Of a DNA stretch of 64,000 nucleotides, positions 57,751-64,000 are shown in pieces. This DNA is from a virus: the IMG/VR virus record IMGVR_UViG_3300026097_001223, positions 62,001-126,000 of that record. One strand, written 5' to 3'. Numbering within the stretch: the stretch's first letter is position 1; each line of letters opens with the position of its first letter. The translations under genes were made by a program, and so were the position numbers. The notes under the pieces were generated by a model. That model searched no databases, was not told where the DNA came from, and saw nothing but the letters and a program-made list of their open reading frames with translations.

Positions 57751-58912
57751 ATTTTTTATACCCAATGGCAAACTACTTCGGCAATCCATTGTGCCACAAT
57801 TTAATTTTTTAGATACACTTGAGTATTTGAACATTGAGTATACTGTAACCAATAGGCCAGAATCTGACAGTATTCTTTTAATTGTGCCGCTAAATGAAAT
57901 ACAAATTCGAGGCAACGACCACTGGGTCGAAGGCATAAAAAAATATTTCACAGATCATTCTTGGTCAGGTCCGGTGCTGATTTGGTACCCCGAGGAGCAG
58001 TTTGATTGGATATCCGGCGGACATATTTTAAATGAAATTGTAAAAAAGCTAGGTTATCCAAAACACAATGTTTTTTACGTTAGCGGAGATAAAACACCAG
58101 TTGAATCGGCTAACCTAGCTAGCGACAATGTTTTGTATTTTCCTTACTTTGCTTATCGTATATCAAGATTAACTGCTCCAACAAGCAAACAACTCAAGTC
58201 TGCTCAAAAATCTTTTATTTGTCCAATATGGCATGCGAGACCAGCAAGGCAATATCTACTGCATTATCTTTATAAAAATAATTTTTTAGATAAAGGATAC
58301 GTAAGCTTTGGGAGAAATAAGTATTCCACATTGGAGGTTTTAAAACAGTATTCCAGCAAATACTTACCAGCCAGCGAGCTAGAGCAAATTGCGGAAACCA
58401 TGACTCTGTTTTTGCCATTGGAAGAAAACAATTTTACTCCGCAATATCAATTGACAATCGATGACTCGGGTATGAGTCAAGACAAGGCATGGAGTCATCA
58501 GTGGTTGTTAGATCAATTGTATCCTTATATGAGATCCACAAAGGTTTATATTTCGCCGGAATCCGGGTGGAATTGGCAAGGGGACTTACCACACCCTACA
58601 GGATTTCTCACTGAAAAAACTTTTTTCGCTGTGTTAAGCAGAATGCCGTTTTTAATTCATGGCGAAAAACATTTAATAAAAACCATGCAAGATCTTGGCT
58701 ATGAAACATTTTCGGATCATGTAGATGAAAGCTACGATGAACACGACAGTATTCATCAACGTACATTGGCAATGCTCGATTCACTTAATCAATTTTGTGA
58801 TATTAGTGACATATCAGTGTTCGATGATATTGTCGAACACAATTACAATGTGCTGTTAACCAGCGACTATAAATCTATGTTAACTACTCAATTAGAAAAA
58901 ATACAGCCTTAA
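57740..58912 (+). CDS. Glycosyltransferase-like protein, family member 3 of 3
   Basis: The ATG at 57740 is chosen (390 residues) because the longer frame starts inside the previous gene. The C-terminal half has FLTEKTFFAVLSRMPFLIHGE, LGYETF and DESYDEHDSIHQR, matching the other two family members at 10284 and 38155. The N-terminal half contains YPEEQFDWISGG. It is AT-rich. Probably carbohydrate transfer; the acceptor is unknown. The tRNA promoter follows 4 nt after the stop. Confidence 0.68.
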   Translation: MSFKFFIPNGKLLRQSIVPQFNFLDTLEYLNIEYTVTNRPESDSILLIVPLNEIQIRGNDHWVEGIKKYFTDHSWSGPVLIWYPEEQFDWISGGHILNEIVKKLGYPKHNVFYVSGDKTPVESANLASDNVLYFPYFAYRISRLTAPTSKQLKSAQKSFICPIWHARPARQYLLHYLYKNNFLDKGYVSFGRNKYSTLEVLKQYSSKYLPASELEQIAETMTLFLPLEENNFTPQYQLTIDDSGMSQDKAWSHQWLLDQLYPYMRSTKVYISPESGWNWQGDLPHPTGFLTEKTFFAVLSRMPFLIHGEKHLIKTMQDLGYETFSDHVDESYDEHDSIHQRTLAMLDSLNQFCDISDISVFDDIVEHNYNVLLTSDYKSMLTTQLEKIQP

Positions 58913-58916
58913 TTGG

Positions 58917-58944
58917 TTGACAAACAAGTTGTTTAGTGTAAACT
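58917..58944 (+). promoter_or_regulatory. Sigma70-type promoter for tRNA(CAU)/btuB region
   Basis: TTGACA at 58917-58922 and TAAACT at 58939-58944, 16-nt spacer, 11 nt before the tRNA. It may also drive the riboswitch and btuB by read-through, since I see no strong separate promoter between them. Confidence 0.65.
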
Positions 58945-58955
58945 ATAAACAAGTT

Positions 58956-59032
58956 GGACCTATAGCTCAGTTGGTTAGAGCAGTGAACTCATAATTCATT
59001 GGCCCCTGGTTCGAGTCCAGGTGGGTCCACCA
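58956..59032 (+). tRNA. tRNA with CAU anticodon (Met elongator or Ile2)
   Basis: A 77-nt cloverleaf with acceptor GGACCTA/TGGGTCC, anticodon loop CTCATAA (anticodon CAU), T-arm CCTGG-TTCGAGT-CCAGG and encoded CCA. The body around the anticodon and variable loop (GCAGTGAACTCATAA, TTGGCC) looks more like bacterial tRNA-Ile2 (CAU, lysidine-modified, reads AUA) than elongator Met, but I cannot decide between them by eye. Confidence 0.9.
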
Positions 59033-59080
59033 ACTTATTCATAGCTGCAACTCGTAGTGCATAACTAAAACTAGGTACAG

Positions 59081-59246
59081 TTGAGGTCACCGTGAACATA
59101 GAGATTCATGGGTAATCGGGGAAGCAGTAAATCTGCACTGGCCTTGCAACGGTAGAGCGACACTGGGTCGCGAGTCCGAATGCCGTCCTCAATATTCTGG
59201 TACCGCAGAGCACAAGGTACTGCTCTGACAACTTACAAAAAGGTAC
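59081..59246 (+). promoter_or_regulatory. Cobalamin riboswitch (B12-responsive leader) of btuB
   Basis: All main elements can be drawn. P1: TTGAGG (59081-59086)/CCTCAA (59187-59192). P3: GATT (59103-59106)/AATC (59114-59117). The conserved GGGGAA (59118-59123). P4: GCAG (59124-59127)/CTGC (59133-59136). P5: ACTG (59137-59140)/CGGT (59150-59153) with L5 containing CCTTGCAA. P6: GCGAC (59157-59161)/GTCGC (59167-59171). The J6/3 core GTCCGAATGCCG (59174-59185) resembles the CUCCGAAUGCC of Cbl-II riboswitches such as env8. P13: CAGAGCA (59206-59212)/TGCTCTG (59221-59227) with L13 CAAGGTAC; CAAGG complements CCTTG of L5. GTACC (59200-59204) can pair with GGTAC (59242-59246) at the Shine-Dalgarno, suggesting translational control. 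It precedes a B12-receptor-like gene, which fits. Confidence 0.9.
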
Positions 59247-59249
59247 ACA

Positions 59250-60860
59250 ATGAAAAAATCTATTCTCTCCATTGGCCTATTGGCCGTGTCTCTTTCTACG
59301 TCAGCAGAAACCACTGACATAACAATTTATGTTACTCGAACACCAGTTGAACAAAGCATTGACACCAGGAGTTATACTAGAGCGGACTCTTTAGAACAAC
59401 TGGAACAGTCTCCGGGTATTAATATTGTGCAGAGCGGACCGCGTGGACAAAATACCAGCATGTTTGCACGAGGCACAGAAAGTGACCATACACTGCTTGC
59501 TATCAACGGCATGCCTATCAAAGATCATAGCACTATATCTGGCAGTGATGACATTGGACAACACAGTTTGGCTGGTATTGATCAACTGTTGTTTATACGA
59601 GGTCCAGCCGGTAGCGCCTATGGGCCCAATGCTGTAGGAGGTGCTGTTGACTTTATCAGTCGCGGCACAGGCGACAGTGTATCAGCATCAACTGGTACCT
59701 ATGGTTATAAAAATCTGTATGGCAGTAAACGTTTTGCAAAGGATTCCTTTGCTGGTAGCATTGCTGTTGAAACAGAACGTGCCAATGGCATTGATGTTCA
59801 GGACAACGGTGATCAGGACAGCTACACCAAGAAAAACATAAACCTGTATGGCAGTTGGATGCTGGATCAAGGCGACTTGTACTTGAACTATATCCAGTCA
59901 GACAATAGCAGTGACCTAGATGGATGGAACGAAACCAGTAACTGGCAGTTTGATAACACACAACTTGGCTACGAAACACAAAGTGCTCGGATCGTCTACA
60001 ATCAAGCAAATCATAAACGCATCTATGATACTTCCAGTGTGTATCTCAGCTCTGACGCTAGACTGTTGACTGAAAAAACCTGGAATCAATGGACAGTGAG
60101 CCTAGAGCACAGCAATCATGAGTACGACAGCAACAGTCGAACTGAGCAAGGGGCAGCTGTTGCTTATAATGATCAGTGGCTAAGTGCCGAATTGCGATCC
60201 GATGACACTGAGCTAGGGTCATTTGCCAGCTGGAGACTGGGCGTTTCTCACAGTGGTTTGCGAGCCAGCGTCGCCAACGGATTTAGAACCCCCAGCCTCT
60301 ATGAAGTCTACGGTGATGATTTGTATGTAGAAGAAAACACAGGCCTGCAAGCAGAATATATCACTGCATATGAATTGGGATATAGAAACAGCTGGGTTGA
60401 TACTGCTTTGTTTTTCAACCAAGAAACAGACAGGATCACATACATCACTGATCCAGAGACCTATGTAGGACAGTACACAAACAACATCAAAGACACTGTT
60501 CGTACACACGGAGTTGAAACATCTCTTACCAAAACTGTGGACGATGTTACTGTGAATTACAACTATACCTATACCTGGAGTGATGCAGACAAGCTGAGAC
60601 AGCCAGCTCACATGCACAACCTTGCTCTTTTATATGGCAGTGTAACATATAGTGCACAGTATATAGGATCGCACCTGGACACTGACAGCAACACGTTTAC
60701 TACAGTGAACATGAATGATGTGCTGTTACAGAATTTGTCTTACAAGAAAAAATGGTTCACTGTGACGGTAAATAATATCACTGATCAACAGTATCAACGT
60801 CCAGATGGGTATCAACAATACGGACGCACTATCACATTAAAGGCAGATTATGAATTCTAA
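59250..60860 (+). CDS. btuB: TonB-dependent outer-membrane receptor, BtuB-like
   Basis: A 536-residue protein, shorter than E. coli BtuB (614). Signal peptide residues 1-19, a TonB-box-like ITIYVTRTP, plug motifs LEQSPGINIVQ, RGTESDHTLLAINGMP and RGPAGSAYGPNAVGGAVDFIS, a long beta-barrel, and the terminal Phe of outer-membrane proteins (ADYEF). It should import vitamin B12 across the outer membrane, with energy from host TonB. The ribosome binding site lies in the riboswitch expression platform. The next membrane gene overlaps by 11 nt, so both are under B12 control. Uptake of B12 or receptor replacement (blocking other phages) are both possible. Confidence 0.9.
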   Translation: MKKSILSIGLLAVSLSTSAETTDITIYVTRTPVEQSIDTRSYTRADSLEQLEQSPGINIVQSGPRGQNTSMFARGTESDHTLLAINGMPIKDHSTISGSDDIGQHSLAGIDQLLFIRGPAGSAYGPNAVGGAVDFISRGTGDSVSASTGTYGYKNLYGSKRFAKDSFAGSIAVETERANGIDVQDNGDQDSYTKKNINLYGSWMLDQGDLYLNYIQSDNSSDLDGWNETSNWQFDNTQLGYETQSARIVYNQANHKRIYDTSSVYLSSDARLLTEKTWNQWTVSLEHSNHEYDSNSRTEQGAAVAYNDQWLSAELRSDDTELGSFASWRLGVSHSGLRASVANGFRTPSLYEVYGDDLYVEENTGLQAEYITAYELGYRNSWVDTALFFNQETDRITYITDPETYVGQYTNNIKDTVRTHGVETSLTKTVDDVTVNYNYTYTWSDADKLRQPAHMHNLALLYGSVTYSAQYIGSHLDTDSNTFTTVNMNDVLLQNLSYKKKWFTVTVNNITDQQYQRPDGYQQYGRTITLKADYEF

Positions 60861-61338
60861 TATACGACTTTTTTTATTTTTAGCAGGGGCACTGTTTTTA
60901 TTTAGAATTGTGCCGCATCCTCCAAACTTTACACCTGTTATCGCGGCAACTGTGTTTGCCGCGTGTGCAGGACAGCGTTTTTGGGAAACCATGGCTGTGG
61001 TGCTACTGGCAATGTTTGTGAGTGATTTGTTTTTAGGATTACATGCTGGTATGCTGTGGGTATACGCCAGCCTGGTACTTGTGTTCGTGACCTCAAGGTA
61101 TATGAGTTTACTTGCAAGCACACTGATTGGACCTACAGTATTTTTTGTGTCTAGTAATTTTGCAGTATGGTTGAGCGGATGGTATCCTATGACCCTTGAA
61201 GGGTTGATTACTTGTTATGTGGCTGCCATACCATTTTATGCGACCAGCTTGACTGCGACAGTGTTCTATGTTATATTATTTAAAATAATGCAACGTTATC
61301 TCGCAGTAGCTCAGCAGGATAGAGCATCGGACTTCTAA
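60850..61338 (+). CDS. DUF6580-like multi-pass membrane protein, candidate B12 inner-membrane transport component
   Basis: A 162-residue protein with five to six transmembrane helices. The N-terminal FRIVPHPPNFTPVIAATVFA is a strong match for the DUF6580 signature, and SDLFLGLHAGMLWVYASL fits its second half. These proteins often sit next to B12-receptor genes and are suspected of cobalamin transport. It overlaps btuB by 11 nt, so it is under the same riboswitch. The last 13 codons (AVAQQDRASDF is the classic translation of a tRNA) run into the tRNA-Arg gene, so the true C-terminus may have been altered by tRNA insertion. Confidence 0.78.
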   Translation: MNSNIRLFLFLAGALFLFRIVPHPPNFTPVIAATVFAACAGQRFWETMAVVLLAMFVSDLFLGLHAGMLWVYASLVLVFVTSRYMSLLASTLIGPTVFFVSSNFAVWLSGWYPMTLEGLITCYVAAIPFYATSLTATVFYVILFKIMQRYLAVAQQDRASDF

Positions 61339-61376
61339 TCCGAGGGTCGCAGGTTCGAATCCTGCCTGCGAGGCCA
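61300..61376 (+). tRNA. tRNA-Arg (UCU)
   Basis: A 77-nt cloverleaf: acceptor CTCGCAG/CTGCGAG, anticodon loop CTTCTAA (anticodon TCT, reading AGA/AGG), T-arm GCAGG-TTCGAAT-CCTGC, discriminator G and CCA. It overlaps the end of the DUF6580-like gene by 39 nt. Confidence 0.94.
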
Positions 61377-61417
61377 ATTATTCCTCTTGCCGCTAAGTAC
61401 AAAAATAGGAAAAAATC

Positions 61418-61666
61418 ATGAACTTTTTTATCATAGTACTATTAAGCGGATCGGTCAATGGAGCCGAAGAGTATTTTATTGTAACTGATCCAACATTTGA
61501 AACCATGGAACAGTGCGCAGATCATGGCGTTAACAACCAAAGTTCAGTGTTACAGGGCATGTACAATGCTACGGGTAGAACAAACTGGGACACAATAGCC
61601 TGCGTTGATAAAGAAAGATTACAATACATGTTAAGAAATATAAAACCAGAAGGTATAGATGCATAA
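61418..61666 (+). CDS. Small exported protein (82 aa)
   Basis: An 82-residue protein with an ATAGGA ribosome binding site, a hydrophobic N-terminus that looks like a signal peptide (MNFFIIVLLSGSVNGA), then a cysteine- and Asp-rich mature part with two cysteines (CADHG and ACVDK). It is probably periplasmic. It overlaps nadE by 8 nt. Confidence 0.7.
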   Translation: MNFFIIVLLSGSVNGAEEYFIVTDPTFETMEQCADHGVNNQSSVLQGMYNATGRTNWDTIACVDKERLQYMLRNIKPEGIDA

Positions 61667-62420
61667 AACTCCAGAAAACATAAGCAATTGGATAAAAACC
61701 TACGCTGAAGATGCTGGACTCGAAACTCTAGTGGTAGGTGTAAGTGGCGGCATTGACAGTGCTGTAGTGAGCACACTGTGTGCAATGACTGGCATGAACA
61801 CAGTGGTAGTGAGCATGCCTATTAGACAAAAGGACGAGCAACATGAACTCAGTGTTGATCATTGTTTGGCATTGCTTGAAAGATTTCCAAATGTTCACTG
61901 GGACACTGTGAATCTCACTGAAGCGTTTGAACAACTAGAAACACTGTTTGCAAACACGCAATACAACAGTGAATTAGCATTTGCCAACAGCCGCAGTAGA
62001 CTGAGAATGATCACACTGTACCAAATTGCAGGAAGCACTCGCGGACTTGTGGTGGGCACTGGCAACAAGGTTGAAGACTTTGGCGTTGGGTTTTACACCA
62101 AGTATGGCGATGGCGGTGTTGACATTTCGCCCATTGCAGACCTAACAAAAACTCAAGTTTGGGAAATGGGAAAAACAATCGGCGTCGATCAACGCATCAT
62201 TGATGCCAAGCCCACCGACGGATTATGGGACGATGGTCGAAACGACCAGGATCAATTAGGCGGATTGACCTATTCACAATTAGAAGAAGCCATGCGCCTA
62301 GCAGATGCAGTGCGAGCAGGTGCTCCTCTAGAAGCGCATGAAAAACGACTGCTAGACAAGTACAACGAGATTCGCAAACCAAACCTGCACAAGATGAATC
62401 CAATTCCTGTATTTAAATGA
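61659..62420 (+). CDS. nadE: NAD synthetase (NadE)
   Basis: A 253-residue ammonia-dependent NAD+ synthetase. PP-loop SGGIDS at residues 29-34, then RSRLRMITLYQIAG, LVVGTGNKVEDFGVGFYTKYGDGGVDISPIADL and DGLWDDGRNDQDQLG cover the conserved NadE motifs. It turns NaAD into NAD+ with ATP. A phage copy may support NAD-demanding metabolism or restore NAD+ depleted by host anti-phage systems. It is in an operon with the exported protein before and the sulfotransferase after (4-nt overlap). Confidence 0.95.
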   Translation: MHKTPENISNWIKTYAEDAGLETLVVGVSGGIDSAVVSTLCAMTGMNTVVVSMPIRQKDEQHELSVDHCLALLERFPNVHWDTVNLTEAFEQLETLFANTQYNSELAFANSRSRLRMITLYQIAGSTRGLVVGTGNKVEDFGVGFYTKYGDGGVDISPIADLTKTQVWEMGKTIGVDQRIIDAKPTDGLWDDGRNDQDQLGGLTYSQLEEAMRLADAVRAGAPLEAHEKRLLDKYNEIRKPNLHKMNPIPVFK

Positions 62421-63007
62421 GCAACATACCAAAAAATAAAAGCGTTTTAATTTTTGCATATTTTCGAAGTGGTAGCACTGCTCTCTGTGACCAAATTGCT
62501 AAACAATTAAATGTCCCTAATTTTGACGAAGCATTTCATAACTGTTACCCTGACAGAAGAGATGAATTTTTAAAATATTATCCTAAGCGTTGTGTATTCA
62601 AAATCATGGGCGATCAAACTGGAGGGAAGTATACCGCCCAAATTAACAATGCATTCCGAGACTGCTACACTATAAAATTAACAAGACGAGATTTAGCAGC
62701 ACAATGTACAAGCTGGGTTATAAGTCAAATGGGCTACATATGGCATCAATACAAAACTATGCAAATGTCAGATTATACCATTGAAATTGACCATAAATGG
62801 TTTAAGTTATATATAAATCAAATTTTGCAAAGCAATCAACTTATTGATAGTTTTACAAGATATACCAACTTTGACAAACATTTGGTATACGAAGATTTAA
62901 AACCAATTACCGGTGACTATATAAAGCGTAAAAAACCTACTAACTACACGGAAGTATATGATTCGGTTAAAATTATCTTGGAAAGAAATCATGGATATAA
63001 CTTATGA
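62417..63007 (+). CDS. Sulfotransferase-like protein
   Basis: A 196-residue protein with the N-terminal PAPS-binding loop pattern FAYFRSGSTALCDQ (about 13-26), followed by ITLKLTRRDLAAQ-type strand and helix (YTIKLTRRDLAAQC) where the 3'-phosphate site is expected. This matches Stf0/Stf-type sulfotransferases found in marine phages and cyanophages. It may sulfate a surface glycan. Overlaps of 4 nt link it with nadE and the SGNH hydrolase. Confidence 0.78.
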   Translation: MSNIPKNKSVLIFAYFRSGSTALCDQIAKQLNVPNFDEAFHNCYPDRRDEFLKYYPKRCVFKIMGDQTGGKYTAQINNAFRDCYTIKLTRRDLAAQCTSWVISQMGYIWHQYKTMQMSDYTIEIDHKWFKLYINQILQSNQLIDSFTRYTNFDKHLVYEDLKPITGDYIKRKKPTNYTEVYDSVKIILERNHGYNL

Positions 63008-63678
63008 ATCTTGTTGTATTCGGCGACAGTTTTGCTCATGGGATTAATAAAGAACCTTATCGCATGTTAAACGAGGAAAGTAACGCACAAAGCTTTGCGC
63101 AACAGATTGTTGACCAATCTAATGTGTTTTCTGAATGTATAAACAATGGCAAATCGGGAAATAGCAACGGTTGCATTGCCCATGATGTGTACCAATATAC
63201 TCTAGAAAACAATACCAGTAACTGTTTTTTTCTTATTTGTTGGACCACTCCTTTGAGAAGACATCGGTGGAACGGGAAAACTTATGTGCCTTGTAATGCG
63301 CAAATTGCAGAATATACAAATCACAGCAGAATTTATGAAACTCTTAGAGATATTGCACTTGTAGCAAATTTCTTACAGCATAACAATATTCCATACTTGA
63401 TGACTCAAGCATTTGATGACTTAAAAAAATACACACACGACAAAACCATAATGATTCCTAACTGGATAGAATATCCAGCGCCTAATAACACACTTTTTGA
63501 CATCTGCGCAAAAAGGTGGCTCAGTGATGTTGAACACAATGATTACAAAAAAAATCATGCTACGTTTGATGTAGAGACCGAATATCTTGCTGGATGTAAA
63601 CACCCTAACAAACTAGGTCATCAGAAGATTGCAGAAACATTGTTGCCTTACATTTTACAAAAGATTTCAAAAAAATAA
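63004..63678 (+). CDS. SGNH/GDSL hydrolase-like protein
   Basis: A 224-residue protein with the N-terminal GDS motif (VVFGDSFAHG, nucleophile S9), the oxyanion residues NGKSGNSN, and the C-terminal catalytic-His segment HPNKLGHQKIA. It fits SGNH acyl-ester hydrolases that remove acetyl groups from glycans. Together with the sulfotransferase it may modify or de-modify surface polysaccharide. It ends just before the tRNA cluster. Confidence 0.82.
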   Translation: MNLVVFGDSFAHGINKEPYRMLNEESNAQSFAQQIVDQSNVFSECINNGKSGNSNGCIAHDVYQYTLENNTSNCFFLICWTTPLRRHRWNGKTYVPCNAQIAEYTNHSRIYETLRDIALVANFLQHNNIPYLMTQAFDDLKKYTHDKTIMIPNWIEYPAPNNTLFDICAKRWLSDVEHNDYKKNHATFDVETEYLAGCKHPNKLGHQKIAETLLPYILQKISKK

Positions 63679-63691
63679 CCATTATTTGTCA

Positions 63692-63720
63692 TTGACCATA
63701 CATAAAAAAACTGTTATAGT
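63692..63720 (+). promoter_or_regulatory. Sigma70-type promoter of tRNA cluster
   Basis: TTGACC at 63692-63697, 17-nt spacer, TATAGT at 63715-63720, 10 nt before tRNA-Ser. Confidence 0.78.
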
Positions 63721-63730
63721 TAATCATAAT

Positions 63731-63823
63731 CGAGAAGTGGCCGAGTGGCTGAAGGCGCTCCCCTGCTAAGGGAGTATAGGGTTTGTAGCCCTATCGAGGG
63801 TTCGAATCCCTCCTTCTCGGCCA
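63731..63823 (+). tRNA. tRNA-Ser (GCU)
   Basis: A 93-nt class II tRNA: acceptor CGAGAAG/CTTCTCG, anticodon stem CTCCC/GGGAG with loop CTGCTAA (anticodon GCT, reading AGC/AGU), a long variable arm and encoded CCA. Serine codons AGU/AGC appear heavily used in the phage genes. Confidence 0.95.
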
Positions 63824-63836
63824 ATTTTACATATAT

Positions 63837-63913
63837 GCCGCTGTAGCCCAATTGGCAGAGGCGTCTGGTTTAGGTCCAGAAGGTTGGGGGTTCGACTCCC
63901 TCCAGCGGCACCA
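63837..63913 (+). tRNA. tRNA-Leu (UAG), unusual short variable arm
   Basis: Acceptor GCCGCTG/CAGCGGC, anticodon loop TTTAGGT with anticodon TAG (reads CUA/CUN), T-arm GGGGG-TTCGACT-CCCTC and CCA. The variable loop is only 5 nt (AGGTT), whereas bacterial tRNA-Leu has a long class II arm. Confidence 0.9.
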
Positions 63914-63920
63914 TACATTT

Positions 63921-63995
63921 GCGGGTGTAGCTCAGTGGTAGAGCCCTTCGTTGCCAACGAAGCTGTCGTGAGTTCGAATCTCATCACCCGCTCCA
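63921..63995 (+). tRNA. tRNA-Gly (GCC)
   Basis: A 75-nt cloverleaf: acceptor GCGGGTG/CACCCGC, anticodon loop TTGCCAA (anticodon GCC), T-arm GTGAG-TTCGAAT-CTCAT, encoded CCA. It is the last gene before the window end; the cluster may continue. Confidence 0.95.
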
Positions 63996-64000
63996 CTTAG

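Noticed and set aside
63766-63996. Minus-strand ORF of 76 codons
   Set aside because: It is the antisense reading of the tRNA cluster (RTPNLLDLNQTPLPIG-type peptides are classic tRNA artefacts).
1-64000. Integrase, transposase, CRISPR array, rRNA
   Set aside because: I looked for tyrosine-integrase motifs, IS inverted repeats, regular short repeats and rRNA-like sequence and saw none.
1-64000. Bacterial chromosome or prophage interpretation
   Set aside because: TctAB, BtuB and NadE alone could suggest a host fragment, but flanks, promoters, gene overlaps and codon style match the surrounding phage genes continuously.

Overview
This window is a densely packed stretch of a large lytic, T4-like (myovirus) phage genome, most likely marine and infecting a Gram-negative host. 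The T4-type replication and repair core is recognisable from sequence: UvsW helicase, gp61-like primase, gp41-like DnaB-family helicase, a PD-(D/E)XK exonuclease, NrdA/NrdB/glutaredoxin and UvsE-type UV endonuclease. Virion genes include a PAAR tip protein, a pectate-lyase-fold tail spike and a repeat-built tail fibre. There are several tRNAs, a phage ribosomal protein bS21, Hsp20 and ClpS. There is no integrase, insertion sequence, CRISPR array or rRNA, and I see no bacterial chromosomal block. Genes overlap or abut almost everywhere, and most are on the + strand.

Layout. 1-5.7 kb: a SleB-like cell-wall hydrolase, a three-gene ParB/DUF262-like plus HNH-like cassette, small early genes, a SprT-like protease and an AAA ATPase, closed by a strong terminator. 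5.8-18.9 kb: uvsW, small replication-associated genes, a glycosyltransferase-like gene, a DnaE-like fragment, primase, gp41 helicase and three radical-SAM genes. 18.9-26.1 kb: late virion genes, prohead-core-like proteins, exonuclease and tail spike. 26.2-36.9 kb: nrdA, nrdB, grx, PAAR, a large virion protein, a stand-alone ligase N-domain, a fourth radical-SAM gene, a large membrane/coiled-coil protein, bS21, Hsp20 and ClpS. 37-46.7 kb: phosphoesterase-like, glycosyltransferase-like, sugar-nucleotide dehydrogenase, 2OG oxygenase, amidinotransferase, repeat tail fibre, UvsE and a fifth radical-SAM gene. 46.7-54.9 kb: small genes with strong promoters, an exported lipoprotein/FlgT-like pair, a sixth radical-SAM gene and oxygenases. 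55-63.7 kb: host-physiology genes (tctB/tctA, a riboswitch-controlled btuB-like receptor with a DUF6580-like membrane protein, nadE, sulfotransferase, SGNH hydrolase), then a tRNA cluster.

The most unusual content is (i) a cobalamin riboswitch in front of btuB and a DUF6580-type membrane gene, with visible P1, P3-P6 and P13 helices and an L5-L13 kissing complement; (ii) six radical-SAM proteins, five of which carry the CC...CxxC auxiliary-cluster cysteines N-terminal to the CxxxCxxC core; (iii) T4-type late promoters (TAAATA) placed exactly 5 nt before the ATG of at least five genes, which predicts leaderless late mRNAs; (iv) a tctBA transporter pair with no substrate-binding tctC. Early genes use a strikingly uniform sigma70-type promoter (GGTTGAC-N17-TATACTAATAAT-like).

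How the parts may work together: the early promoters drive small host-takeover genes. Replication, nucleotide and repair genes make DNA. TAAATA promoters drive virion and radical-SAM genes late. The transporter, B12, NAD and tRNA genes probably reshape host nutrition and translation during infection. Names rest on motif recognition by eye, with no database search.
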